Source: Aphelenchoides besseyi (lineage: Eukaryota > Nematoda > Chromadorea > Rhabditida > Aphelenchoididae). Taken from it: a stretch of DNA of 64,000 nt. This document shows positions 33,217-43,153 of this stretch, piece by piece. The notes beneath the pieces were generated by a model. It saw nothing but the letters and a program-made list of their open reading frames with translations. It had not been told where the DNA came from and made no database searches. A program made the position numbers and the translations under genes. Position 1 is the stretch's first letter; each line of letters opens with the position of its first letter. The DNA lies in NCBI GenBank assembly GCA_024699855.1, contig JAMPIQ010000001.1:5580001-5644000 (forward strand), in the 5' to 3' direction.

Positions 33217-34030
33217 ATGTTGTCCAACGCTTCGATCTTTAACTCCGTCACGAAGGATAGTATGGTCGATGAAGTGGTCGGTCGTGTTCTCGAAGTTGAA
33301 CCTTTGCGACGGGCTGAAGTTCGCAATCTCCAACTTTTCAAGATTCTTCTTCAACTCGATAGTTGTTCGTTTAAGGTTACTTAGTGGGAAGAAGCAGCCG
33401 AACGATTCTCGGCCAAGGAAATAAAAAAAGGGGACGTAAGTTCTGTGTTATTCAACGTTTTACTCATATTCTTTGTTCCAGGTGATAAATTTTGAAATGT
33501 GCCGGGTAAACCGACAGATGAACAGTTCAAACGGGGCACCGGCAAGTGAGGCCTGCAATTCGATGAAGGTCCGACTGTTTCTGTTCTCGAAAGTGGGCAA
33601 GTCTTGGCACTGGATGAAGCGTCCGTTCGCGAATTCTTGAAGTGTACGATGGATGAATTGGTGAAAGTTTCCGACGGTACGATAATAGGTAAGTCGGTTC
33701 AGAAAATCTCATTTTATCATTGATGTTTTTCAGAGTTAACCGACTGCTACATCAAGGTCACTCCACGATTGGTGAAAGTCCGCCAGAGCAGTCACACGCT
33801 GCGTGGGTCGATCACGGACGGAGGAATCATGATGGAAATAGTCATTGAAATTGAGAATTTCAATGTTGCAATGTTGAGAAACGGAAGCCAATTGGTGCTA
33901 AGGGTCGTTTTCGAGGAGATGGTATGTTATGCGCTCTTACAATTATTTCGACATGCCGTTGTTTTTAGAAAATATCATTAACTACGAGGAGGATTTGGTT
34001 ATACGCGAAGGAGAACTCTTATCCGTATAA
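33217..34030 (+). pseudogene. RPA70-like OB-fold protein, disrupted
   Basis: Begins at ATG 33217 (MLSNASIFNSVTKDSMVDE). The region VVGRVLEVEPLRRAEVRN, then SFKVT, an in-frame TAG, and WEEAAERFSAKEIKKGD resemble a single-stranded-DNA-binding OB fold of replication protein A. After an intron (33436 to about 33481) the frame VINFE continues one base out of register, meets TGA, and goes on as GLQFDEGPTVSVLESG and CTMDELVKVSDGTII. A second intron ends near 33734, and a further exon codes for VKVRQSSHTLRGSI. A short last exon may end at 34030. Two nonsense codons and at least one frameshift make it a pseudogene. RPA-like genes are carried by some Helitrons, so it may belong with the helicase fragment. 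Confidence 0.6.
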
Positions 34031-34100
34031 AGTGCCATTCGTGCTATTAAATCGCCGTTCGTCTTCAAACAATTAAAATCCATCTGGCGATCTTCAACTA

Positions 34101-35903
34101 CAGGGTGGCGCAAAATGAACTGCAAGGTTTATTTTTTTAAATAACTGCAAAACTAAGAATTTTTTCTTGAACAAACCATATATTTTCTGAATCTTCATGG
34201 TCCCCAAATTGAGATGAGCTCAAAATTGAAATTTTGAAATTTTCGAAAAATTTTGCCTTGGTCCCCTCTGTGATTCAAACTCTCGGCTTTCTCGTTTGAC
34301 TAAAAATTCTTCAAATTGACTGTAAAAATCGACTGTAATGAGTTCAAATGAATTCGTTAAAGTTATCGGCAACTTCTTTAACACATTTTTGTTGTTAAAA
34401 CCACAATTAAACATGATTACGCAAGTGTTTGGCGATTTTTCTTCATTTTTTTTGGTTCGTTTTTTGTTCTTGACATTCGATCTTTGAAAATGGTTTACTC
34501 CGATCAACAAAAAGCGCTTTTTCTTCGTTGGTGGATTGAAGAAGGATACGAATACGGGTAGTTTCAACTCCGTGTTCGTCGGGAATCTCGTAACGGACAA
34601 GTTCGTCTTCCCGATAAGCGCTCAATAACGAATTGGGACGAAGATTTTCGAACAACCGGAAGCGTTCATGGAAATCAAGGGAAAAACAAATTAAAGTGAG
34701 CCAAAATATGCTCTCTTCATTGTTGCTTTGTTTTTAAGGCGAATTCGCACTTCGGAAGCCATACAAGATGTTGACGAAGCATTTGCTGAAAATCCTCATC
34801 TTTCATCTCGCCGAAATCCGTTTGTTCGAGACTCAAACAAAGATGAGGAAGAAATCGATCAATCGACTTCGTTGATGTCACGTCGAACTTTGCAAAGAAT
34901 TTTGAAAGAAGACCTCAAACTTCGTCCCTATCACCTCCAAATGGTTCATGCTCTCGAACAGCCCGATTACGCCGCTCGAATCAACTTTTCTCGTGAAGAA
35001 TTGATTCGATTGACCGAAACGCCGACTCGGATCAACGACCTCTTCTTTACGGACGAAGCTCATTTCCATTTGGATGGATCAATCAACCGTCAAAATTGGA
35101 TAATGTAGTCAGACGAGAATCCTCATTGGTTCGACGGGCGACAATTGCATTCGCAGAAGTTATCGGTCTGGATGGGTGTTGGAGTTCAAGGTGTGGTGGG
35201 CCCAATCTTTTGGGAAGCTCAAGGAAGCAGAGGAATCAATGCCGAATGGATTGAGCGCACATTTGAAGATCAAGTGCTTCCGGAACTTCGAACTTGGCCA
35301 AACTTCGCCACGTTGATCTTCCAGCAGGATGGAGCACCTCCCCACATCGCCAGTCGTGTTCTTACTGTGCTCGATAGAGAATTTACGGGTCGATGGATTG
35401 GTCGTGGAACAGCAGCTCGTCCCGCTCCGGTTTCTTGGCCTCCTCGAAGTCCGGATTTGACTTGGATGGATTACTCAATATGGGAAACCATGAAAAGTCA
35501 AATTTGGCACAGAGAGGATCGACCACAAAATCTCACCGAATTAAGAAGTGCAATTGTTGAAGCAGCCAACATGATTCGGCAAAATCGTCAAATACGAGAA
35601 CGAATAGCGGCCAATTTTCCTCGTTGACTTCAAATGTGCATGGATCGAGAAGGAGGTCAAGTCGAAATTCATTGAGTTTTCTCTTTTTAATAAACGTTTT
35701 TTTTTAAATTCGAAGCTGCCCGAAAAGCGACACAAGGGGGGACTAAGGCAAAATTTTTCGAAAATTTCAAAATTTCAATTTTGAGCTCATCTCAATTTGG
35801 GGACCATGAAGATTCAGAAAATATATGGTTTGTTCAAGAAAAAATTCTTAGTTTTGCAGTTATTTAAAAAAATAAACCTTGCAGTTCATTTTGCGCCACC
35901 CTG
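34101..35903 (+). mobile_element. Tc1/mariner-superfamily element (DD41D), 1,803 bp, decayed
   Basis: Flanked by TA on both sides (34099-34100 and 35904-35905). The terminal inverted repeats begin CAGGGTGGCGCAAAATGAAC and are identical for about 159 bp (34101-34259 against the reverse complement of the right end), unusually long for mariners. The single transposase gene has two in-frame TAG codons. The near-perfect repeats imply a recent insertion or gene conversion despite the broken gene. Confidence 0.93.
34490..35627 (+). pseudogene. DD41D mariner-like transposase with two TAG stops
   Basis: Exon 34490-34695 joins exon 34739-35627 across a 43-nt intron. N-terminal helix-turn-helix region: YSDQQKALFLRWWIEEGYEYG, here quoted only as its two halves YSDQQKALFL and RWWIEEGYEYG, then RTSEAIQDVDEAFAENPHLS and TLQRILKEDLKLRPYHLQMV. 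Catalytic core: FFTDEAHFHLDG, LIFQQDGAPPH and PPRSPDLTWMDY. I count 41 residues between the second and third Asp. TAG codons stand at 34559-34561 and 35106-35108; the frame is otherwise open, so only these two changes inactivate it. Confidence 0.9.
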
Positions 35904-36652
35904 TAGTTGAACAAAACTTTTTATTCTCAGTACAAATTTTGTGAATTTAATTGCTTGAAAGAGAGCAATTATTTGTAAGCAGCGATCATTGTCTTCAATT
36001 TGAAAAAGGATACAGAAAGAGTATCGTACAAGTTGACCTCCGCAAGGAATTTGATCAACTAATGTGTGCTTATAGTGGGTTTATTAAGAGATTATCAGTT
36101 CAAACTTGTAGTTCAGTCTTGAAGGAAACTTGTTATTCGCCGACAAAGTACAACTTAGCGTGTAAATTAGTATGCTTCTTTTGTTTTCTTGTCTGATCCC
36201 AGGTCTAGACGTTCAATCTAAAGACACAAGCAGATATTATGAGATTAGTTCATTCAATTTTTGTGGACGAAGCGAATGAAAAACCGGTCAAAGTATTCGA
36301 ATCAAACTGACTAATTATTACCTTTTGTACCGCTTTAGTTGTTGTCAATATAGTAGAACCAAATAGATCTTTATACTCCCATAGGTTATCGATTGTTTTC
36401 GATCAACACCACGCAAATTGATTGTCGATCCAAACTTTTTGTTAGCCCATCAGTGATCTCTCTCTTTTGATGACGTCAAACTTCTAGATTCCTTGAAATC
36501 AAAAACTTCAAATTACAACACAAAACTGAACTTTGAGCTTAAATCCACTCTGTAACTTTGCTTTAAGTTACAACGAATTGAACAGTATTTCTATTCAAAA
36601 TACTTTTCAGACGTCAAAGTTGAAACCGGAATTTAAGTTTCAAGGTTAATTG
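35904..36652. other. non-coding spacer
   Basis: About 0.75 kb of AT-rich sequence after the mariner element. Short scattered open frames, no recognisable protein. Possible further BTB-gene debris towards its right end. Confidence 0.4.
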
Positions 36653-36900
36653 GGTTTCTCAAACTCAACTTTATTTCAGCTGGCAAGAATTGTTTTCATC
36701 GCCAAATCTCCTGTCTTCTGCCCGATATTCACGACCAACAAACGAGAGAAAGACGAGAGTTTAAAGATTACACAGTTCAATGCATTAATGATTCAGTTGA
36801 TGTTAAAATTTATTTACACGGTCACGGTTGAGAACTTGAAAGAAGTCGCTCTGGACTTTTGTTCATTGCCGATTACCATGACATCAAAATGATTGAAATA
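36653..36900 (+). pseudogene. BTB-domain fragment (MATH-BTB type)
   Basis: IAKSPVFCPIFTTNKREK, then MIQLMLKFIYTVTVENLKEV and, one base out of frame, LLFIADYHDIKMIE form the core of a BTB domain as in nematode MATH-BTB (bath) proteins. The frame change falls at about 36857. No MATH domain or complete gene structure surrounds it. Confidence 0.65.
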
Positions 36901-36963
36901 GTGGTCTTTTATTTGCAGATAAAAATGAACGACACTCACTTGTTGGAAGCGCAAAAATGTTTC

Positions 36964-37058
36964 GCAGACAGCAGGGTTCGAACCTGCGCGGCCGAAGCCA
37001 TTAGATGTCTGGTGAAGTGAATTCAAGTCTAACCCCTTAACCACTCGGGCATGTCTGC
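36964..37058 (-). tRNA. tRNA-Ser (TGA) with a 15-nt intron
   Basis: Acceptor GCAGACA pairs perfectly with TGTCTGC. The D arm holds CCCGAGTGGTTAAGGGG. The anticodon stem TTAGA/TCTAA encloses CTTGAA, then a 15-nt insertion (TTCACTTCACCAGAC), then A, placing the intron between positions 37 and 38 as is canonical. A long variable arm (TGGCTTCGGCC) and the T arm GCAGG-TTCGAAC-CCTGC follow. Anticodon TGA. It lies 165 bp upstream of, and opposite to, the next gene. Confidence 0.88.
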
Positions 37059-37223
37059 TACACCACAGCCGAGCAAAGAAGCGAACAAAACACACACAAC
37101 ACTGGCGGCCGTGACCTTCACTCTCGACTATCCCCTTCCGAGGGTTTTCGTTCTTTTCCAACTCAAACTGAGGACCTCAAACTCGTCATTTCCATTTGTT
37201 TCGGGTCCCAGAAGCGGTCGGAA

Positions 37224-38148
37224 ATGCGAAGATCGACGTCCAAATCGAACGTCACTACTGAGCCCACTTCTTCGACTGTGGATCCCGATGATGAGAATGT
37301 ATTGATGGACGATCGCAAGAAGAAGAAGAAGGTTTGGAAGGTGAGCGAATGATTGCGTTGATTCTATCCGATTTCAGAAACCGCCTCTACTACGTGCTAT
37401 ATTTCCGACGAGTCGGAAGAAGAGCAGAAAACAGCGATCGATTTACGCGCGACTTCCAACGGCACTTCAAGACGACGGAGAAGAAGTGAAGGTCCGAGAA
37501 CCTCATGAACGTGAGTTTTCTGTCGAATCGGAAGTTTTGATTTTGACTCCTTCAGCCACTCCGTCCGACGATCAAAAGGCCTCTTTGCGCTTCAGATTCG
37601 TGGCACCAAAAGTGTCTCGGTTCTACGCGTATTTCCACGACGACGAGACCGCTTTTGATGCCAACGAACCAAGAGGCTCACGGGAATCCGAGTTCCTGGG
37701 TTTGACTCCGAGAACCCGATGGCATGACTCTGTGTCTCCAATCGAGGGTTATTCGTCGTTTCTGAACCAGAAACCATTGAGCATGATGATCGAACTGCCG
37801 GACCACGATCCGTGCACTTTTTCCGCAGCTTTCGGTCGACTGCAAAAGTTCACTCCGAAGGAGCTGGTTGCAAAGCCCGTTCAGATGCTACCGTAAGTTT
37901 TGAATGGGTCATTGTTTGATCTTTGAGTTTGCAGGAACAGAATGAAGATTGGACTCAAGAAGTCCACGAAGTTGACGCCATCGGTCAGGTCCCAGCGATT
38001 GCAAGAGGACAGAACTCAGTCGTCGGAAGAAGAGAAGAAAGACGATGCGCAGCGCAAGAGCTCGGCGATCAGACTGGACGTCCAGCCGATGAGCAAGAAG
38101 GAGATGTCGGAGAGAATGAGCGAACTGGAAAAATATTTCCGCTTCTAA
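37224..38148 (+). CDS. unnamed protein, 266 aa, first gene of a likely operon
   Basis: Exons 37224-37340, 37378-37510, 37556-37892 and 37935-38148 give 266 codons plus stop. Basic, low-complexity ends flank a central part with FRFVAPKVSRFYAYFHDD, SEFLGLTPRTRW and GRLQKFTPKELVAKPVQML. The C terminus is NRMKIGLKKSTKL, a charged stretch and SELEKYFRF. No signal or membrane segment, and two Lys/Arg clusters suggest a nuclear protein. I do not recognise the family. The last exon and 20 nt of the one before lie in the inverted repeat (from 37873), so this is the only complete copy. The next gene starts 86 bp after the stop, the spacing typical of nematode operons. Confidence 0.8.
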
Positions 38149-38233
38149 TTTGTTGTTTACGCAAATAAACTCAGTCGATCGGGAGCTTTCGCTCATTCGT
38201 TTAGGTCGAACAGCTTTGATCGGCTGCTTCTCG

Positions 38234-38871
38234 ATGACGTTCTTCACGTGTTCGAATTGTGGACTTTCGATGAAGAGGAAGAAGGTCATCAATCACCAGG
38301 TCGGGTGTCCGAATGGCGCGTTTCAGTGTTTCGATTGTTCTCGTATCTTCACAGGTGTTTCGTACTTCCGACACGTTTGTCCGGTATTCCGTCAGAAACG
38401 TCGACAACTTTACGTCGCTCCAACAACGGCCAATACGAGTAAGCACCACGGCTTCAAGGCGATTCCACCAGATTGCAGAGCAACTGGGACCGTTGGAGAC
38501 TCACATCGCGACTTCGATGTCTCAAGGACAATGGCACTCGGTGGTCCAATTTCTGGTCGACAAATGGGACCGCAGTTCGGAGCACTGGCAAGTGATGTGC
38601 AACATTCGCACTCACAACAACATTCCACGTCGTCGTCAGGCGTTTGTCAACTTTCTTCGCAACTCCTGTCACTTGCATTGGATCGAGTTGGCTAGCGAGA
38701 TTTGGGATAAGTTGGTGGCTGACTACGCGAAGTTTGCCAAAAGTGACGGTGAGTTCCGAAGGACTTCTGACTGTGACCTTCAGTTTAGAATTGAACGCGC
38801 TTATTGAACAAACGAGAACCTTGAATCAGAACTCTGAGACAATGGATGGCGGTTGGATCGTTTACGATTAG
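38234..38871 (+). CDS. LYAR-type zinc-finger protein, 185 aa, second gene of a likely operon
   Basis: Exons 38234-38438, 38479-38748 and 38789-38871, separated by two 40-nt introns. Two finger units: TCSNCG ... H ... C and FQCFDCSRIF ... RHVC. The remainder (SMSQGQWHSVVQFLVDKW, NNIPRRRQAFVNFLRNSC) has no clear domain. The protein is identical to the copy at 22393-23030. It follows the unnamed 266-aa gene by 86 bp on the same strand, so it is probably trans-spliced from a shared pre-mRNA. It converges on the PEBP copy with 67 bp between stops. Confidence 0.78.
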
Positions 38872-38938
38872 ATGGCGATTAGGATTGTAGTCTTGGTTTA
38901 ACATGCATAAACGTTTTATTCAATCGATTCACAAATGA

Positions 38939-39512
38939 TTACTGCTTAGGGTTTCTGGCAACAAAGTAGGTTCCAGCCACTAGTTTCAATCCATTTCGAG
39001 AAGCAAACTCCGAAACATTCCATTTGAGTCTGTTGTCTTCGTTCTCTTCCAGACTTTTAATTCGACCGTTTTGTTTGAAGATCGAAAAAAACATATCGAT
39101 GCCAACGAGTTTTCTCTCCAGGTGCAGGTTGAAAATACTTGCTAATGACCTGTCCTTTTTTAACGTTCTTTCCGGGGATGTTAATGACCAGCCAGTGACG
39201 AAATTGAGCTATCGTAGGATCTTTTCTCGATGGAGCATCGGGATCGACTAACGCCAGAGCAAAGTAATTGTGGGGATTACCTCGCCAATAAACTCTGGGT
39301 TGATTCTTGGTGAAACGACTGCTGATCACGTTTCCCAGATTAACATCTCGCTTCTCGTATCTCACTAGTGCATGACTCGGCGGAGCCAATTTAAACACAT
39401 CGGGAGTCACATCGTTGTAGTCGTACCAGAACCTGATAGTCTCTCGGCTATAATATTTATGGGCGGAGCTGTAGACAGCAAAGAGGAATAAAAAGAAAAC
39501 AATCGAATTCAT
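38939..39512 (-). pseudogene. PEBP, second copy with a one-base frameshift
   Basis: Identical to the PEBP at 21753-22325 except for an extra base in a T run (seven A on the plus strand at about 39085-39091). The frame changes after RWHRYVFF and stops at 39057, about 40 residues early, removing the end of the PEBP fold. The signal peptide and DPDAPSR motif are intact. Either a recent null mutation of the duplicate or an uncorrected homopolymer error. Confidence 0.85.
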
Positions 39513-39966
39513 TTTTGAATTAAGTGAAAAACAGTGATTACTTTTATACGATTACAAGTTGGCAGATGAACAAACGATTTCTTTAGTTGCAACACACTTC
39601 TCAGCCTTTCCACGTAAAGATCAGCGCCGAATGTCTTTTGAACTCGAGATCAAAAACTTTTGTTTGTATTGTACGCGTGAATGCCTTCAATTTCCGGTTG
39701 ATTTGAAACACATCGGCAAATAAAGAGGTTATCAGCAGCTTTGATAATAGCTTCAAACCGAAAAGTAATTAAGCAATAGGTCTTTCGAACAAAGATTACG
39801 CAGAACCTAAAGTTAAGCAATTGCTGAGAGACTTCCGGAATCAGAAGCTTAGCACTGCAACCGTAAACCACTTCAATTTGCATCTTCACAAAACGACCTG
39901 CAAAGTAATCGACCAATCATTTGCGTCTTATTCCTCTTGGTGCATGGTCAACTGCTTAGCAGTGTC

Positions 39967-40044
39967 ATGTCCTCGACTCTGATTCGTGATTTAGCACAAC
40001 GTCCGGATATCTCGTGCGACCAATCAGAGTTTTCGGGTCCGTGA
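39967..40044 (+). pseudogene. sideroflexin start, truncated duplicate
   Basis: [20 protein letters not shown] is identical to the left copy, then the repeat ends after SEFSG and the frame stops at TGA 40042-40044. Twenty-five codons in all, no further homology beyond. Confidence 0.85.
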
Positions 40045-40103
40045 CCTTTTTTTCAACGCCTCGCCTTTACAAATCGATTTAAATGATGTTGTTTAATTTG
40101 CAG

Positions 40104-40470
40104 ATGTCGCTCAAAAACAATTTTGAAGACAACGCTTTGATCAATGTGGAGCCTCAACAGGCTGTGTCCGAAGTTCGTCCTCCTCGGTACTCGAAGAAGC
40201 ATTTGGTATGTGCAGTAATTTGATGGTTTCAGTATTATATGATTTAAGATTGCAATTCTTGTTGTGATGATTTTCACAACAGGTGCGATCAGCGTGGCGA
40301 TTCAAAGTCACCAAGAGAAATCGCATGTTCTTTCGAGAGTTCGACGAGTGAATACTCGAAATCAACGATCGTGCTCCGAATACGAACCAGCGGCAAAGAA
40401 GAAACAAGGTGGGCATTTGAACGTTCAGAATTCTGAACACAGCAGTAATTTTACACCTAATGCGCGTTAA
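40104..40470 (+). CDS. small type II membrane protein, 107 aa
   Basis: Exons 40104-40205 and 40249-40470 give 107 codons plus stop. A 34-residue cytosolic head (MSLKNNFEDNALINVEPQ) precedes one hydrophobic segment (IAILVVMIFTTGAISVAI) and a basic C-terminal part (SRVRRVNTRNQRS). The ATG directly follows TTTAATTTGCAG, which looks like a splice or trans-splice acceptor. It could be the first two exons of a longer type II membrane protein such as a membrane peptidase; no such exons were found downstream. It begins 64 bp outside the inverted-repeat arm. Confidence 0.5.
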
Positions 40471-41189
40471 TAACGCAGCAGCTGACTAACATGTAGAATG
40501 CATTTTCATACTTTCGCCTCTTTTCAAAGAAGAAAAAACGAATGAAAGAAATTGAATGTGAGTTTTAGTAACATACGAATGGCATTCGGTAGAAGATGAA
40601 ATACGAAGCTACACAAGCGAGTTAAAACAACAACTTGAAGCTTGTGACGTGGTGGGATGTAAACACGACCCAACTGACGTCATGTAGCGAAGATGCAAAG
40701 GGCCATCGATCAAAGGTCCTTTGAAGGACGGAGGTACCATCGATGAACGCAGATTCGACCAATTGTTTGAGACGTTTTTGAAGAGATTTTCAAACCCATT
40801 ATTCGATCACAGATCGCGAAGTTCTATTTGCGATACCTATCCTAAAAGTTGGCACCCATGCTCCCGAAGTTTTATTGCTTACCATTAAATCTATTGTATT
40901 CCATTTGTCTCCAAAACACATTTGGAATATTTGCTTATAAACACCACGCCCAGATGCATCTTTTATTGTTACGTGAAATTTGTATTTAAGCTTAATTTAG
41001 CCCGAATAAAGCATCGTTCCGTTCAGAGTTAAATCAATCCTGTCTCGTCACGACAATTAAGTCTTTTCCACTTGCTGAACCTCAAAGAGCTTTCTGGAGT
41101 GTGAAAACGAACTCGTCAGTCGAACAGTTGAAATAAGAAATAGCAACGAGATTAAGAATCAATTTTAATCGCCAAGATTTATATTTGAA
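40471..41189. other. intergenic, no gene seen
   Basis: 0.7 kb of AT-rich sequence with no exon that could be supported. Confidence 0.5.
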
Positions 41190-41660
41190 AAAGAATGATG
41201 GATTGACGCGTTTCGTGATTTTTGAGAACTCCGACTTCATTATGGTGCCGGATAACGTCAAAAAAGCAATATACTCGTACTATTACGGTAACCTGAATTT
41301 CAAAAGCAGCTTGTGATTTGTGTTCTTCAGTCAAAGACAATGGGTCTGACTGTTCATTGCGATCGCGCGAGAAATAGACCGTCGATTAACGTTCACATTG
41401 CCGGTGTTAATTACCAGATCAAGCCAACTGACTATGTCGACGGCTGCGAGCCCGGGAAATGCAAACTCCTCGTTGCACCTCTCAATTCTTTGGAAAAGAC
41501 AGTTTTGCGTACAGTACCGATGTAATTCTTGGAATGCCATTTTTCAAATTTTGTTTAGTCGTTGGCGTTGACAACCAGTTGTTTCTAGATCTTATTGTGT
41601 GAATTTTAATATGGCGGATATGCCCATTGGATTTGTCGATAACAAGGGAACTTAACTTTC
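41190..41660 (+). pseudogene. pepsin-family aspartic protease, C-terminal relic
   Basis: Homology passes through several frames: FIMVPDNVKKAIYSYYY (the stretch after the second active-site DTG, itself replaced by ENSD), an intron ending at 41332, VKDNGSDCSLRS, then PSINVHIAGVNYQI and KPTDYV, then STDVILGMPFFKF, and after another intron MPIGFVDNKGT. These are the successive C-lobe blocks of cathepsin D/pepsin-like proteases. At least three frame changes and the lost active-site Asp make it a pseudogene. The N-lobe is missing. Confidence 0.7.
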
Positions 41661-41828
41661 TTGAGACGTTGTTTTTCCGTCAAATAAAAGTTGTCTTACA
41701 GTTTGCTAATATTGTTGGTTTGGTTTTGAGAGTGAGTTTTTGCGGTTTATTCAAATTTGTCAAGAACGAAATTTCCTTTCGACTCGTCAGTTCGGTTGGT
41801 GACAGGAAGTTCCCAATAGTTTGTTTCG

Positions 41829-43034
41829 ATGGAAGAGCAGGTGCGTGGAGAAGTCAGTGAAAGTTGTTGTGTTGATGTTGATTCTTTAGGTTGTCGAGAA
41901 GATGAACGATCAGGCAACAGAACAAAGTCAGTTGGTTTTGGATTGTTGGCAGAAACAAACCGAAGGAACGAATTACAGCGATCGAAACGACCTTATGACG
42001 TTCAATCACAAGCGACTTGCTTGTTCTCAACCGTCGATTCTGGTCGATGCTCACGGCGACGGTCCGGAGATTTGCGGTCTATTTTTTCCGGAGTCAACAA
42101 TTGTTCTCATCACAGTCGATGGTCAGCGAATTGGAATCAATCGAACGCTTTTGTCCAACAAGGCATTTAGTTTCCATCTTCTGGATTTGAACATAAAAGC
42201 AGTCGAAGTGCCCGCTGCTTATGAGCCATTGGTTGTCCTCATTTCGGCGATGTACAAAGAGGAGGAATCTGAGATCTTTCGTCTTTTCCTGAAGTGCAAT
42301 GCAAAACTTCTGTTCGCTGTTTTCGATGTTGCCGTTGTATTCGGAGCTTGGCGTATCTTGAACATGTTGACGGCAGTCATTTGTGAACGCTCAAATCCAA
42401 GCACTTATGTTGCGACTATGCAACTAATCTGTAAGTTCTACCAAGACACTGAAACAGTTTTTGCTTTAGCTACAGAACAACCGCGCTTTGCAAATGAGAT
42501 GTGGAAGATGATAGTCGGAGTTTTCTATCGTTTCAAATTTGACTCGTCAGTTGGGTTAATAACCACAGAGCAAATGAAACATTTTCTGTTCACGGAATCG
42601 TTGAACATACTCCGAGGCGAGGAAATGACCATATTTCGACAGTGGAAACAAGTTCGTTTTTCTGTTTACTATTCTCTCGACTTTTCGTCTAGATCGTTCA
42701 TCCGAATAATTCGAACGAAGTTGATGAAATGGAAGAGCGATTGACACGGATGCTCGTTGGAAGTGTGCAGGAGCAGATTCCAACTCGCCCTCCATTCTCG
42801 CTTCTCTTAACTTTGGGTGGTTGGTCGTTCGATGGACCAACGACCGAAGTGGAGGTTTTTGACGGCTACAGAGCCCAGTGGTTGGAGAACCCGAGTAACT
42901 TGGCAGAGCTGCCCGAAGCTCGTTGTTATTTCGCCGCCATTTCGATGCGTGAGCAGAAGTCGATTGTGGTTCTGGGCGGAATGAACGAAGAGCTCTATTT
43001 CAATTCCTCGGTTTCTTTTAACTTGGATACGATG
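41829..43034 (+). CDS. BTB-BACK-Kelch protein, 3' part lost in the scaffold gap
   Basis: Adaptor of Cullin-3 ubiquitin ligases. Exons 41829-41840 (MEEQ), 41890-42651 and 42693-43034 are in phase, 372 codons so far. The BTB domain (VLITVDGQRIGINRTLLSN, ISAMYKEEESEIF) is followed by BACK (MQLICKFYQDTETVF, FLFTESLNILRGEEMTIFRQW). The first Kelch repeats follow (LLLTLGGWSFDGP, VEVFDGYRAQW, SIVVLGGMNEELYFNSS). A donor site at 43035 is followed 19 bp later by N's. The remaining four or so Kelch blades should be in or beyond the gap; the post-gap sequence before the chemoreceptor shows none. Confidence 0.85.
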
Positions 43035-43053
43035 GTAAGCAATTTGGTTTCTT

Positions 43054-43153
43054 NNNNNNNNNNNNNNNNNNNNNNNNNNNNNNNNNNNNNNNNNNNNNNN
43101 NNNNNNNNNNNNNNNNNNNNNNNNNNNNNNNNNNNNNNNNNNNNNNNNNNNNN
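43054..43153. other. assembly gap, 100 N
   Basis: Exactly one hundred N's, the default size for a scaffold gap of unknown length. It interrupts the BTB-BACK-Kelch gene. Confidence 0.99.

Larger units (their letters stand above)
37873..40039. repeat. right arm of the 2,167-bp inverted repeat
   Basis: Reverse complement of 21225-23391. Here the unnamed gene is complete across the inner boundary (37873), while the sideroflexin start is cut at the outer boundary (40039). Two one-base homopolymer differences separate the arms: five instead of six bases near 39652 and seven instead of six near 39090. Confidence 0.95.

Noticed and set aside
21225..40039. Whole inverted-repeat structure as one giant terminal-inverted-repeat transposon
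   Set aside because: The arm ends fall inside host exons, have no transposon-like termini or target duplication, and native genes continue across one end of each arm.
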